A stretch of 17,352 nucleotides of DNA, from NCBI GenBank assembly GCA_000316135.1, contig JH994079.1, positions 4,422-21,773 on the forward strand. Direction: 5' to 3'. Source of the stretch: Trachipleistophora hominis (lineage: Eukaryota; Microsporidia; Pleistophoridae). The notes under the pieces were generated by a model. That model worked only from the letters and a program-made list of their open reading frames with translations. It was not told the DNA's origin and ran no database searches. The stretch's first letter is position 1. Every line of letters starts with the position of its first letter. The position numbers and the translations under genes are program-made. Shown here in pieces: positions 1-8,718 of the stretch.

Positions 1-110
1 ATTATCACGTAGAACGTATTACTAAGCAATACAACAGCAATAAATATCTACATGATAGAATATGCCATAACAGGGCAACTACCAATTAAGATAAATATAA
101 CAAAAATAAA

Positions 111-491
111 ATGCACGGTATGGTACCATTCCACAGCATTATTCTGCATTTATCGTTGTTCGTGAGTACAAGCCTTCCAAATCACTGTATAACTGATCAG
201 AACGATACGACGGTATCAAACGATACCAGTGGTGTAGTTCTTTACAGAGCAGCGCCATGCAACTTTCGTAATTACGCAGCAGGTATGTTTACGAATATGA
301 AGACTGAATCAAAGATAGGATTATATTATGTGAGCGTTCTAATGGTTATCCTCATTGCAATTGGTATTTTCTTTCTTTACAGGTGTTGTAAAAGAAGAAC
401 GCAGTCTGATCATACATTACAGGTGACTTACCGTTCACCTGTTCGAGAAGAACGGTCTGAATCTATTGTGGAACTATCAATAAATGATTAA
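111..491 (+). CDS. Small type I membrane protein, function unknown
   Basis: I do not recognise this 126-residue protein. It starts with a signal-peptide-like segment (hydrophobic core about residues 9-22, IILHLSLFVST...), followed by a short ectodomain of about 45 residues with two cysteines (C26, C50) that could form one disulphide. A clear membrane span lies at about residues 69-90 (IGLYYVSVLMVILIAIGIF), then a CCKRR stop-transfer cluster and a polar tail of about 30 residues. The predicted layout is N-terminus outside, tail in the cytosol. An AT-rich TATA-like stretch at 91-100 lies 20 bases before the first ATG; a second in-frame ATG at 120 (residue 4) sits nearer the spacing seen at other genes here, so the true start is uncertain by three codons. 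Its GC content is higher than the flanks, which supports coding. A surface or secretory-pathway role is inference only. Confidence 0.6.
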   Translation: MHGMVPFHSIILHLSLFVSTSLPNHCITDQNDTTVSNDTSGVVLYRAAPCNFRNYAAGMFTNMKTESKIGLYYVSVLMVILIAIGIFFLYRCCKRRTQSDHTLQVTYRSPVREERSESIVELSIND

Positions 492-535
492 AAGATTAAA
501 TGGTATAACAGTATAATGGTATATAAAACATGTAC

Positions 536-551
536 ACGCGTTATAACGCGT
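536..551. repeat. Perfect 16-base palindrome with two ACGCGT boxes
   Basis: ACGCGTTATAACGCGT equals its own reverse complement. It contains ACGCGT twice, at both ends; ACGCGT is the MluI cell-cycle box bound by MBF in ascomycete fungi. It lies 45 bases after the stop codon of the small membrane-protein gene and about 710 bases before the karyopherin start. As RNA it could form a hairpin with little loop, so a dyad protein-binding site is the likelier use. A function is inference. Confidence 0.5.
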
Positions 552-1079
552 ATTACAGGAGTAAGAGGTGCTCTCTATACGTAATTTAGAATGTTTTACT
601 ATCCTACACGTTTTACGTATTCCATAAGGAGATATTATCGTTATATTAAACATTACATAAAATAAACGTACGTTCTCTTCGTTACTCTCTCTTCATGATT
701 AGTTTAAGATCAACCCCTTCTTTATTATTAGTTTTAAGATCAACTCTCTAACCCTGATTCCAACATCATCAATCACTACGTTATAACACTACGTTTCATC
801 AAACTATACCATCCTTTAAATATTAATTTACTATCATTAAAACAATAATTCACTCTTAAACAATGACCCTTAGTACGATCTCTAACAGGTGATATTATTA
901 CTAATATCATTAGTAGTAACTACCTCTAACAAGTATTTCTAACCCCTATTTCTAACCCTCTAACCCTAATTACCTCTAACCTATCTTACGCATTCTCTAA
1001 CCCTACCCCATGTGATTACCTCTAACCCTATCCCATGTAATTACTCCTAACATCTTACGTATTCTCTAACCCTCTAACC

Positions 1080-1189
1080 CTAACCAATCTACATCTAAAC
1101 AAATACCTCTAACCAATCTATATCTAAACAAATACCTCTAACCAACCTATCTAAACAAATACCTCTAACCAACCTATCTAAACAAATAC
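1080..1189. repeat. Tandem repeat, four copies of 27-29 bases
   Basis: The copies are 1080-1106 (first bases degenerate), 1107-1135 (29 bases), 1136-1162 and 1163-1189 (27 bases each, identical to one another). The unit reads CTCTAACC..., then CTATCTAAACAAATAC. The last two copies lack a TA present in the second. The tract contains no G on the + strand and ends about 70 bases before the karyopherin ATG, so it sits in the promoter region. Confidence 0.85.
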
Positions 1190-1261
1190 CCCCCAACGTC
1201 CAAACAATTTAAAACTATTTAAAAATTTATTTCGTACCCATTCAAATTAAAAATACGACCG

Positions 1262-3622
1262 ATGCATAAACTCGTAGACCTGATCGCAACAAACGACATA
1301 AAAGGCATCGAAGCAGAAATGGGCCGCATACTGAGCACATCTGACCTGGAGGGCCTTTCCGAGCTGCTGCTCGACGAGCGCACAAAAATATACTTCCTGA
1401 TCCTTGCCGAGCAGCTCATGAAGCAGTTCAAGCTGGAGGGGCGCAGCATTGCGCCCCTTGTTGCGCAGCTCGAGCGCTTCAGCTATCCTCACGCGCAGCT
1501 CGCAAACAAATTTGCATCTGTTTATGCGCTGGCGGGCACCCTTGACTGGCCGTTGCACTTCCCGAATTTTCTTGAGAACGTGCTTGGGCTGATGGCACGC
1601 AGTGATGTGCTTGGCTTCAATATTTTTGAGAAGTTTCTTGGGCACGTAAGGCATGGCAACGAGATTAGCGAGAAGAGGCGCAAGGAGCTCAAGGAGGCGC
1701 TGAACGTGTGTGCAGAGCGTTTCTCGCCGTTTCTCGTGCGCGCGAACGCGCGCAGTGAACCGGAGATTGCACGCATGTGCATCGCAGTGTTTGAGCACCT
1801 GAGCACTATTCTTGAGTTTGACCCGCAGGTCGTGCTCAGCACGTACGCTGAGTTTGATCTTGAGAGTTTTGTTGTGAGCGTTCTTGAACGCAAGCAGAGC
1901 GATGCGTTCTACGCGTTCTTGTTTACGTACCTGTCGGACAGACCGCCCAATGCGAAGATGCTGTTTGCACTTGACCGGAAGAGCACGCCGTTCCTTGAGT
2001 ATGCGATACGAGGGCTCGTATCTGATGAGCAGTGCTTCCTTGCAGCGTTGCTGTATTTACGGCGGCGTGTTGGTCTTCTTTATGATGATGATTGTTTGAG
2101 TGATGGGGATGGTCGAGTAGGGGATAGTAGAGGAGATGGTAGGGTTGAGGCTGGGGAGAGATTTGGTGCAGCAGGGGCTGGCAGAGGAGATGGTCTAGGA
2201 AATGGCAGAGGAGATGGCCTAGGAAATGGCAGAGGAGATGGTCTAGGAAATGGCAGAGGAGGTAGTCTACGAGGAGATGATCAAACCATTGCTGGCCAAA
2301 CCATTACTGCCCAAATAATCACCGGTCCAATAGATGATCGTACGAATAGAAATACAACAAATAGAAAAACAAAGAAAATGCAGAGAATCTGCAAAATACT
2401 TGAAAACATTGCACAGCGCTACGACAGCGCCGACAACTACACGAGAAACGAAATTATGCTGTTCTTCATTGACGTGTCTCGTCAGCAGTTCGACGCATCG
2501 TTCCTCAACGTTGAGAAGGTGCCGCGTGAGCTGCTGGTGCAGCTGCTCAAGAACAACGAGGTAATCAGCGATGACCCGTTCGTACACGCGTACAATTTGT
2601 ACAAGCAGCGCGACAAGCGCTGCTTTAACTACATCGAGCTGCTGTGCACGGACACAGAGGGAGAGAAACTCATGGTGAAGGCCTTAGAGCGCATAGCGCT
2701 CTCAGAGGCTGAGCTGCGCAGCCTCATAGAGAACATACGCTCTGCCAGGGTGTACGTGAAGATCGCAACGATGATACCGATGTACAGCATCCTGGACGTG
2801 CACTGGGACGTAAACGTCGCAGAGAAGTTCTTCTACTACCTGCAGTACGACGAGCATGCAGCGATGCAGCACGCCGCGTTCTTCTACGAGTACTTCATGC
2901 GCACGGACGATTTTAAGTTCTGCTTCAGCATTTTAATGCGCATGCGCAAGGCGCTCATGCGCATGAACACGCGGAACGACGAGCCGATCGACCAGAAGAT
3001 CATCGAGCGGTGCTACGGCTGCGTGCACACGCTGCCCGTTGCTGAGCTCAAGTATTTCATCGAGTTCGTGGGCAGCGTGCGCTGCTACGCCTGGCTGCTT
3101 GAGCCGGTGCACGTGCGCGTGTTGAAGGAGTGGCGGGAGAGTGAAGAGTGGGCTGAGCTGAGCGCGCTCACGCGCATTTACATGGGCGTGCTCGGCCGGC
3201 ACGAGCTCGTTGCGCCGCTGGTTGAGCTGCTGCAGATCGACGAGATTTCGTTGCTGCGCAGGCTGCTGCAGATGCTTGGCAGGCTGGGCGTGCCTGACGC
3301 GCTGCGGCCGCGCTGCACGTACCTGCTGCTCGTGCTGTACAACTCGTCCGCCCTTACGGACCTGCAGGGAGACGTTCTTGCCATGCTTGTCGAGGTGTAT
3401 GACGAGCACACGCTGCGCATGGTGAGCAACGACCAGCAGGCCCTTGAAGAGATGCGTGGCAACGTGAAGAAGAGGAAGGGCCTGATGAAGGCGTTTCTGA
3501 GGGATGTTAAGGGGCAGCAGCTTGCAGAGATGGGCCGCAGGCACCTTGCGGTTGGTGCGCAGGGTATTATTAAGAAGGAACGGGCCGACAGTCCTGATGT
3601 GAACATTAACGGCATGTTTTAG
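1262..3622 (+). CDS. HEAT-repeat karyopherin, exportin family (possibly exportin-T/LOS1-like), with low-complexity insert
   Basis: This 786-residue protein is mostly helical, with HEAT-like spacing of Leu, Phe and Tyr. Residues 79-110 carry the best family signal: an NK pair (82-83) followed by an L-D-W-P-x-H-F-P-N-F block (94-103), the form of the Xpo1/exportin N-terminal domain, where NK...WPxFF is typical of exportin-T. The following GFNIFEKFL segment also fits. Exportins carry cargo (tRNA in the case of exportin-T) out of the nucleus with Ran-GTP. Known members are usually about 950-1100 residues, so this one is reduced, as expected in microsporidia. Residues about 275-372 are an insert that is G/D/R/N-rich with an exact 8-residue repeat, unlike the rest. 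The C-terminal 400 residues are again helical. An AATAAA lies 35 bases after the stop. The superfamily call is moderate; the exportin-T assignment is weaker, and exportin-5 is possible. Confidence 0.6.
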   Translation: MHKLVDLIATNDIKGIEAEMGRILSTSDLEGLSELLLDERTKIYFLILAEQLMKQFKLEGRSIAPLVAQLERFSYPHAQLANKFASVYALAGTLDWPLHFPNFLENVLGLMARSDVLGFNIFEKFLGHVRHGNEISEKRRKELKEALNVCAERFSPFLVRANARSEPEIARMCIAVFEHLSTILEFDPQVVLSTYAEFDLESFVVSVLERKQSDAFYAFLFTYLSDRPPNAKMLFALDRKSTPFLEYAIRGLVSDEQCFLAALLYLRRRVGLLYDDDCLSDGDGRVGDSRGDGRVEAGERFGAAGAGRGDGLGNGRGDGLGNGRGDGLGNGRGGSLRGDDQTIAGQTITAQIITGPIDDRTNRNTTNRKTKKMQRICKILENIAQRYDSADNYTRNEIMLFFIDVSRQQFDASFLNVEKVPRELLVQLLKNNEVISDDPFVHAYNLYKQRDKRCFNYIELLCTDTEGEKLMVKALERIALSEAELRSLIENIRSARVYVKIATMIPMYSILDVHWDVNVAEKFFYYLQYDEHAAMQHAAFFYEYFMRTDDFKFCFSILMRMRKALMRMNTRNDEPIDQKIIERCYGCVHTLPVAELKYFIEFVGSVRCYAWLLEPVHVRVLKEWRESEEWAELSALTRIYMGVLGRHELVAPLVELLQIDEISLLRRLLQMLGRLGVPDALRPRCTYLLLVLYNSSALTDLQGDVLAMLVEVYDEHTLRMVSNDQQALEEMRGNVKKRKGLMKAFLRDVKGQQLAEMGRRHLAVGAQGIIKKERADSPDVNINGMF
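2180..2274 (+). repeat. In-frame 24-base tandem repeat inside the karyopherin ORF
   Basis: There are three copies at 2180-2203, 2204-2227 and 2228-2251 (one C/T difference), plus a degenerate fourth to about 2274. The unit encodes G-R-G-D-G-L-G-N (residues 307-330). Because the unit is a multiple of three, copy-number change keeps the frame. It lies in a G-rich, C-poor tract (2101-2160 has 32 G and 2 C) with many AGA and GGA codons, unlike the surrounding coding sequence. Confidence 0.9.
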
Positions 3623-3656
3623 GTCTGTGCTGTTGTAGTGATGGTCTTAACTGTGA

Positions 3657-3696
3657 AATAAACGTTTTTGCTTTTTTGTTGTTGTTGGTTGAGGAT
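3657..3696 (+). terminator. 3'-end processing element of the karyopherin gene
   Basis: AATAAA at 3657-3662, 35 bases after the stop codon, is followed by TTTTTGC, a T-run and GTTGTTGTTGGTTG. This is the classical arrangement of a poly(A) signal and a downstream GU-rich element. Nearly the same sequence follows eRF1 at 12592. Confidence 0.6.
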
Positions 3697-4448
3697 TGGT
3701 TGGGTTGAAAAGGGATTGAAGGGTTGGTATTGAAAAGGGATTGACGGGTTGGTATTGAGTAAGGATTGGTATTGAGGGATTGGTTGTAGGGGGTTGAATG
3801 GGGTTAGATTGAGATGATGATGATATTGATTGAAGGATAGAGGATGGTATTAAGAAGGGACTGTGTAAGGATTGAATAAGGATTGGTTGTAGGAGAAGAA
3901 TAGGGATGATGATATTGATTGAGTAAGGATTGAAAAGGGATTGGTTGAGATGATGATGTACGATTGAAGGATAGTAGAAAATGTTTAAGACGTAATATAA
4001 GATAAAGAGATAAAAAGATGATGATAAGATAAAAGAGATTAATTTTAAAAATAAACAAACAATCATTCTGTTCTTTACGTTTTCTTAGTCTTTCATTCTC
4101 TAACAAAGTAACAAATTATTGTCTCTCCTCTTGACCAGGGGTAACGATCAATCAATCTTTAGTAATTACCCCTACTACTAGCCACTACTTCTAATCACTG
4201 CTTTTAATCACCACCCCTTATTCCTAATCATTACTACTAACCCATTATTACCCTTTCTACTCTTAACCCCTCTAACCCTTCTAATCATACCCCCTACCGA
4301 TCATTACCCCCTCTAACCCCAATAACCAACTAATCCTATCCTAATCATTACCCCCTCCTAATCATTACCCCCTTAAACCCTCAAACTAACAAATCAAATC
4401 GCCCATCTCTCGTGCACCAGTGATCAGCCCAACAAAAACTAAAACACA

Positions 4449-4458
4449 TTTATAAAAC
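4449..4458 (+). promoter_or_regulatory. TATA box of the WD40 gene
   Basis: TTTATAAAAC begins 27 bases before the ATG at 4476. The eRF1 gene has TTTATAAATT at exactly the same distance from its chosen ATG, which implies very short 5' leaders. Confidence 0.6.
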
Positions 4459-4475
4459 ACCGTACCACTCCAACG

Positions 4476-5468
4476 ATGTCAATCCACGAGCTAAGGGACA
4501 CCCTCAACTTCGTACACTCAGAGTGCATTGAGCACAGCATAGCTGTGCCCGTACAGCACTGGCAGCTCAGAGACATGCTCAAGGGCACGAGCAGGTCGCT
4601 CGTGTTCTGCCAGGGCAACAAGGTGTGCCGGTTCAACGTGCGCACGGGCGCACTGGACGACATCATCACAGACCTGTCGTTCTTTCCGACGAGCATCAGC
4701 GCTACGGACACGCTCGTAGTGGTGGGCGGGCAGAAGGGACAGTACGCGGTGAAGAACCTCGAGAACGAGCGCTTTGTGCTTGGCACGGTGGGGCACGCGA
4801 TAAACAACGCGGTGAAGATCTGCGCGTTCAACAACGACACAAACTTTCTGTTCTGCAACAACGATAACACAATCCGCAGGTACTCGTACGACAGCCTGGA
4901 CGAGCTTGAGGTTATCACGCACCCCTGGCCGGTGAACAACTGTGAGGTAAGTGTGGACGGCAAGCATCTTGTGAGTGTGGGCGATACGAACCAAATCTTC
5001 TACTTTAACGTGGAGAGCGCGCGTTTCGTGAAGAGCAGAACGCTGAAGAGCATGAACGACGGCGGCTTTAAAGTGTCGTGGAACGCTACGTCCACCTGCT
5101 TCGCAATCTCTACGCAGGACGGGTACGTGTGCATCTACGATACGCGCAATCTTTCGAACAACATGGTGATACGCAGCAAGCAGAACAGGAGCATCAAGGG
5201 CGCGTGCAGAAACGTGGAGTTCTCTAAGAAGCGGTCGCTTGATCTGCTCATCTTTACTGAGCACGTGTCGTATTTTACGCTGCTTGATGCGCGTAATTAC
5301 GAGAGCAAGCAGAGTATAAAGGTGTTTGATGACATGGACAAGCAGATCAGTGGATCAGCGTTTCTTGAGGATGAGGAGAAGGTGTTCATTTCTATGGATG
5401 ATAAGATTGTGCAGTATAAGCTGGAGAATAGGAGAACGTTTGGTTCTTACTGTTATGATGCTATTTAG
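4476..5468 (+). CDS. WD40 beta-propeller protein with DUF2415-type C-terminal region
   Basis: The protein has 330 residues. Residues about 130-230 match the conserved core of an uncharacterised fungal and plant WD-repeat family: HPWPVN (149-154), then an S-V-D-G-K-x-L-V-x-V-G-D strand pair (159-170), SWNATSTCFAISTQDGYV (201-218) and YDTRNLS (221-227). Residues about 241-283 (GACRNVEFS...LDLLIFTEH...LLDARNYES) match the DUF2415 element found in fungal members. Such proteins fold as propellers and probably act as scaffolds; no activity or partner is established to my knowledge. The N-terminal 60 residues are weakly repeat-like. Codons favour G or C at the third position, far from the AT-rich flanks, and shift from C-rich at the 5' end to G-rich at the 3' end. 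The start follows a TATA box at the usual distance. The family call is firm; the function is unknown. Confidence 0.82.
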   Translation: MSIHELRDTLNFVHSECIEHSIAVPVQHWQLRDMLKGTSRSLVFCQGNKVCRFNVRTGALDDIITDLSFFPTSISATDTLVVVGGQKGQYAVKNLENERFVLGTVGHAINNAVKICAFNNDTNFLFCNNDNTIRRYSYDSLDELEVITHPWPVNNCEVSVDGKHLVSVGDTNQIFYFNVESARFVKSRTLKSMNDGGFKVSWNATSTCFAISTQDGYVCIYDTRNLSNNMVIRSKQNRSIKGACRNVEFSKKRSLDLLIFTEHVSYFTLLDARNYESKQSIKVFDDMDKQISGSAFLEDEEKVFISMDDKIVQYKLENRRTFGSYCYDAI

Positions 5469-6721
5469 GACGTATTATTATTGATTATGGTTGATTATGG
5501 TTGATTGGTATTGATTAGGTAGTTGATTGGGGAGTATTTGTTGGGGAGATAGGGTGTAATGATATTGATGAGGTATTTGTTAGGGAAGAGATGGGAGATA
5601 GGGGGTGTGTATTATTGATTAGGGAATAGATAGGGGTATTGGTATTGATATGTTATATTGATACTATGGTTGATAGGTGTATTGTTAGGGGGCATTCTTA
5701 ATGATATTTATTGATATTGTTAGAGAAGGGTTAGAGGAGTATTGTATTAATAAGGGTATTTAACTAGTATATAATATTAGGTTAGTAGGTTATATAAGGA
5801 TTGATAGGGTTAGGTATAATAATAAGGGTTAGAGTAGAGAAATTAGACATTTATTATCATATAAATGGGTTAGAGGGTTATTAGTAGGAATAGGGTTAGA
5901 GTAGGTTATAAGATTAGGTATTGTATATTATAGACTAGGGTTAGGTTTAAATTTGTATTGTGGTTAATAGACTAGGTTACGTATGATTAAGTCTGTATTG
6001 GGTTGTAGATTAGGGATAGATGCGGTGTATAAATGAACGTAGAAGAAAAAGGAATAGCTGCATACTTGGATTAAAACGTTTTGTTATTGTGCTTAACTGT
6101 AATGTTCTGTTTAAGGAGGATGAGTTTAAAGGAGCATGTTTAACAGGGATCATCTTCCCTTGTTATTAATTTTATTTTAAGTCAACCATTACAACACTCT
6201 TGTATTTTTCTACTGGGGTTACAAAATTAATGTTTAACTGGTGCTAATGTGATTGGTTTAGAAAAAATATCACGTAAAAACACTAGAAGAACGTGTTAAA
6301 CGCAATGAAGGAGGTAGTGATGATAATCAAACACACTTTTGGAAAAAACTCCTAAGAAACTTGTAAGTCTTAGTTTATTATGAAAAAATTAGATTGTTCT
6401 TGGTTTTTGTTCGAAATGATCAATCTTATTATACGGTTAGAATATTAGATACACATTCTCTTTATAAATTTTATAGAGACATGGTTCACTCTAGCAATAA
6501 CATTAAGTGTAAGCTTATAATCTCCTCCTAGATGAGCAGAGCTTCGGGAAAAGTAGAGGATGAAATAGTGATGATGTACCTTCGTTACTACAACAGCTTT
6601 TCTAACTGGTATTTAATGTTTATCAGGTAATGTACATAAAATATATTGGATATAAAATGAAAATGTTGAATCTTGTACTTTTTAAATGTAAAGTATATTA
6701 TAATTAATATTATAATTAATA

Positions 6722-6801
6722 TTGTTAGGCCGATACATGTTGCAACATCAAGGTTATTTATTTATGTGATTAAATAGAGGAGGTTGGCACCGGGCCAACA
6801 A
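6722..6801 (+). other. Possible structured RNA or regulatory fold
   Basis: GTTGGC and GCCAAC (6783-6799) form a perfect 6-base-pair hairpin with loop ACCGG. The same 3' half can instead pair over a longer distance: TTGTT(A)GGCC at 6722-6731 with GGCCAACAA at 6793-6801, nine pairs with one bulged A. A 12-base palindrome ATGTTGCAACAT (6737-6748) lies inside. The patch is richer in GC than its surroundings. I recognise no known RNA family, and the strand is not determined by this evidence. Confidence 0.25.
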
Positions 6802-7731
6802 GATTAATGCAGTTTATTATTGTATGTTAATATTATATGAACACATATAAGTTCCTTATATCAGATTATCAATAGCATTATTATACCAAGGTGATTTATA
6901 GGCACATTATGAACGTATTTTAGTTTCTGTGAATCAATTACTCATCACATGATTTAATACATCCTTCTATGTAACAGTATTTTATTTGTGTCCACTAACT
7001 TAACTGTACAAAAATAGCCAAACACTAATAAAAAATAGTACACTTAAAATTTAGATTTGCTTATGAATGGTGTGATGTTGTGTTGTAAGAGAAACTGAAG
7101 TAACAAGTAAATTCTAATTTAAATAAATTTAATTAAAATTTAGATCCTCTGTTTCAAACGCTACGCTTTAGAACGTCATGTTATCTTTTTATTAAATACG
7201 TCACTATTCCTGTATACCATACTAAAATGTGAATGTTTAAGAATACTTGATCGTAGACAAGCATACATAAGTACAAGTCAAGGAAATTAGGATGTAAAAA
7301 TATTTTCTATGGTCGTTTCCAGCGACCTATAAAAGTGTAGTTGATAAGATGATATATTGTATGCTGATAATTAAACTGCTTTTTAATTAGAAAGAATATA
7401 AAATATTCTCTTTGCAATTATAACACATAATACAGATGTAATTTACAGTTATAACTTTACCATTCTTTAATCTTTATAGATAAAAATGCTTTTTCTTCTT
7501 AATATTTCTTTATAAATTAAAATAATGATATAGTAATTGATTGTAAGATTACAATTCTTAGTTTATGATATAATGTAATTACAATTAACCCGATAAGAAT
7601 AAAAATATGTATTTGTACGGGAAGATTAAGGTAACCACGTACAAATACTAACAAAATAAATGCCAGCAAAGTATTTAAAGTAGTAAAATAAAATGATAAC
7701 ACATCATAAAATATTATGAACGCTGATTATC

Positions 7732-7750
7732 AATCAATATAATATTGATT
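7732..7750. repeat. AT-rich inverted repeat
   Basis: AATCAATAT and ATATTGATT (9-base arms) surround a single A. In sequence this AT-rich, such palindromes arise easily; I list it for completeness. Confidence 0.5.
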
Positions 7751-8718
7751 ACCTATAATTTACAGTATTAATCTAAAATAAGTGCTCAATTACTGTTTAT
7801 ATGATCATAAATTTATAAACTAGTGCAGTAAGTCATTCCTTCAATATTTTTGTATTTTATGAGAATCATTTTTCAATTGTATTGGGCTCAATCATCCATT
7901 TATGGAATTATTTCAAAACAAATTTCAGATCCATTGTACAGAAAAACAATTTGATTAAACTCATAATTGTTATGATTGGACCAAATGAGCGCTCTGCTAT
8001 GAGGTGTAGAAAGTAAGAAATAAGAGTATTTCAAGAAAATAAACGTTCTAGTTAGTATATAAACATGCTTATCAGGCTGTTCAGCTTTTAAATGTTAGTC
8101 TTTGATACGTAAAAAGAATCAATGATTAACCATTTTACAATGTTTGCTGTTCTAATGGCAATAAATTGTTGTAAAATGTAAATTTCTTTATTTTTATTGT
8201 TATTACCTCAGTAAAATTTACAAAAATAAGAATATTAGAATCTGTCTAAGGAACGCTAACCAATGTTAATTACAATGAGAGCATTTAACAATACGTAATA
8301 TAATAAATTATATTAAAAACAATTAAATACTTGGTTATTACAGTAGTACGGCATATTACTGCATCCTTAGAAATAACTTATATCCTAACTACGAACGTAA
8401 AATACAACCTTGTTGCATACAATCACTAATCAATACGTTAAATGCGCATTTTATAGATTATTTTCTATTCTCATTAAATTATATCATTATAACAGTGTTA
8501 TATCATCATTTTATCTTTTATTGTTCCTATCGATACACATTACTAACCTTAATTGAACAAAATGACTTTTAATGTTAACAATGCTTTTTTAAAACACGGT
8601 ATATTTCTTTGCCTCGTATTTCCCCTTCCACCATAATTTTTACTTTTTCATCTTAATTACTTCGCAACCACTCTAAAAATGAAAATATTAAATTCACCAA
8701 TAGAGGATAATTCACACG

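Larger units (their letters stand above)
492..1261. other. Spacer: palindrome, then C-rich G-poor 5' flank of the karyopherin gene
   Basis: I see no gene here. The first part holds a 16-base perfect palindrome (536-551) and an AATAAA followed by AACGTACGTT (661-674). From about 690 the + strand becomes pyrimidine-rich with few G residues, and telomere-like words (CTAACCC, CCCTAA) recur at about 940-1086 without forming a regular array. Line-scale counting gives no G and 17 C in 1081-1140. Tandem 27-29-base repeats fill 1080-1189. An AT-rich stretch at 1205-1232 directly upstream of the gene is the best promoter candidate; no canonical TATAAA is present. Confidence 0.7.
3623..4475. other. Spacer between karyopherin and WD40 genes: G-rich then C-rich
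   Basis: After the 3'-end element, 3680-3990 is nearly free of C (3781-3840 has 24 G and no C) and is built from words such as GGATTGG, GGTTGTAGG and GATGATGATATTGATTGA, with partial duplication of about 100-130 bases. A short AT-rich zone at 3980-4120 follows. From about 4130 the + strand is C-rich and almost free of G (4321-4380 has 24 C and no G), with TAATCATTACCCCC-like words repeated near 4290, 4342 and 4359. A 139-codon minus-strand ORF over the first half is repeat-derived and is not called. Confidence 0.75.

Noticed and set aside
700..1190. Chromosome end
   Set aside because: CTAACCC words are irregular, interrupted by other sequence and followed and preceded by genes; this is not a telomere array.
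1247..3615. Several ORFs of 70-203 codons antisense or frame-shifted within the karyopherin gene
   Set aside because: Shadows of the long GC-rich ORF; no domains and skewed amino-acid content.
3647..4066. 139-codon minus-strand ORF with hydrophobic N-terminus and Ser/Pro/Gln/Asn-rich body
   Set aside because: It lies wholly over the G-rich low-complexity 3' flank of the karyopherin; the reading frame is open because the repeat words lack stops on that strand, and the composition simply mirrors them.
4518..5264. 248-codon ORF antisense to the WD40 gene
   Set aside because: Its His/Val/Arg/Ala-rich translation is what a GC-rich coding strand gives in reverse; the + strand protein matches a known family.
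7517..7702. 61-codon minus-strand ORF, very hydrophobic
   Set aside because: AT-rich DNA readily encodes Phe/Leu/Ile-rich chance ORFs; GC is no higher than its flanks and no promoter is evident.
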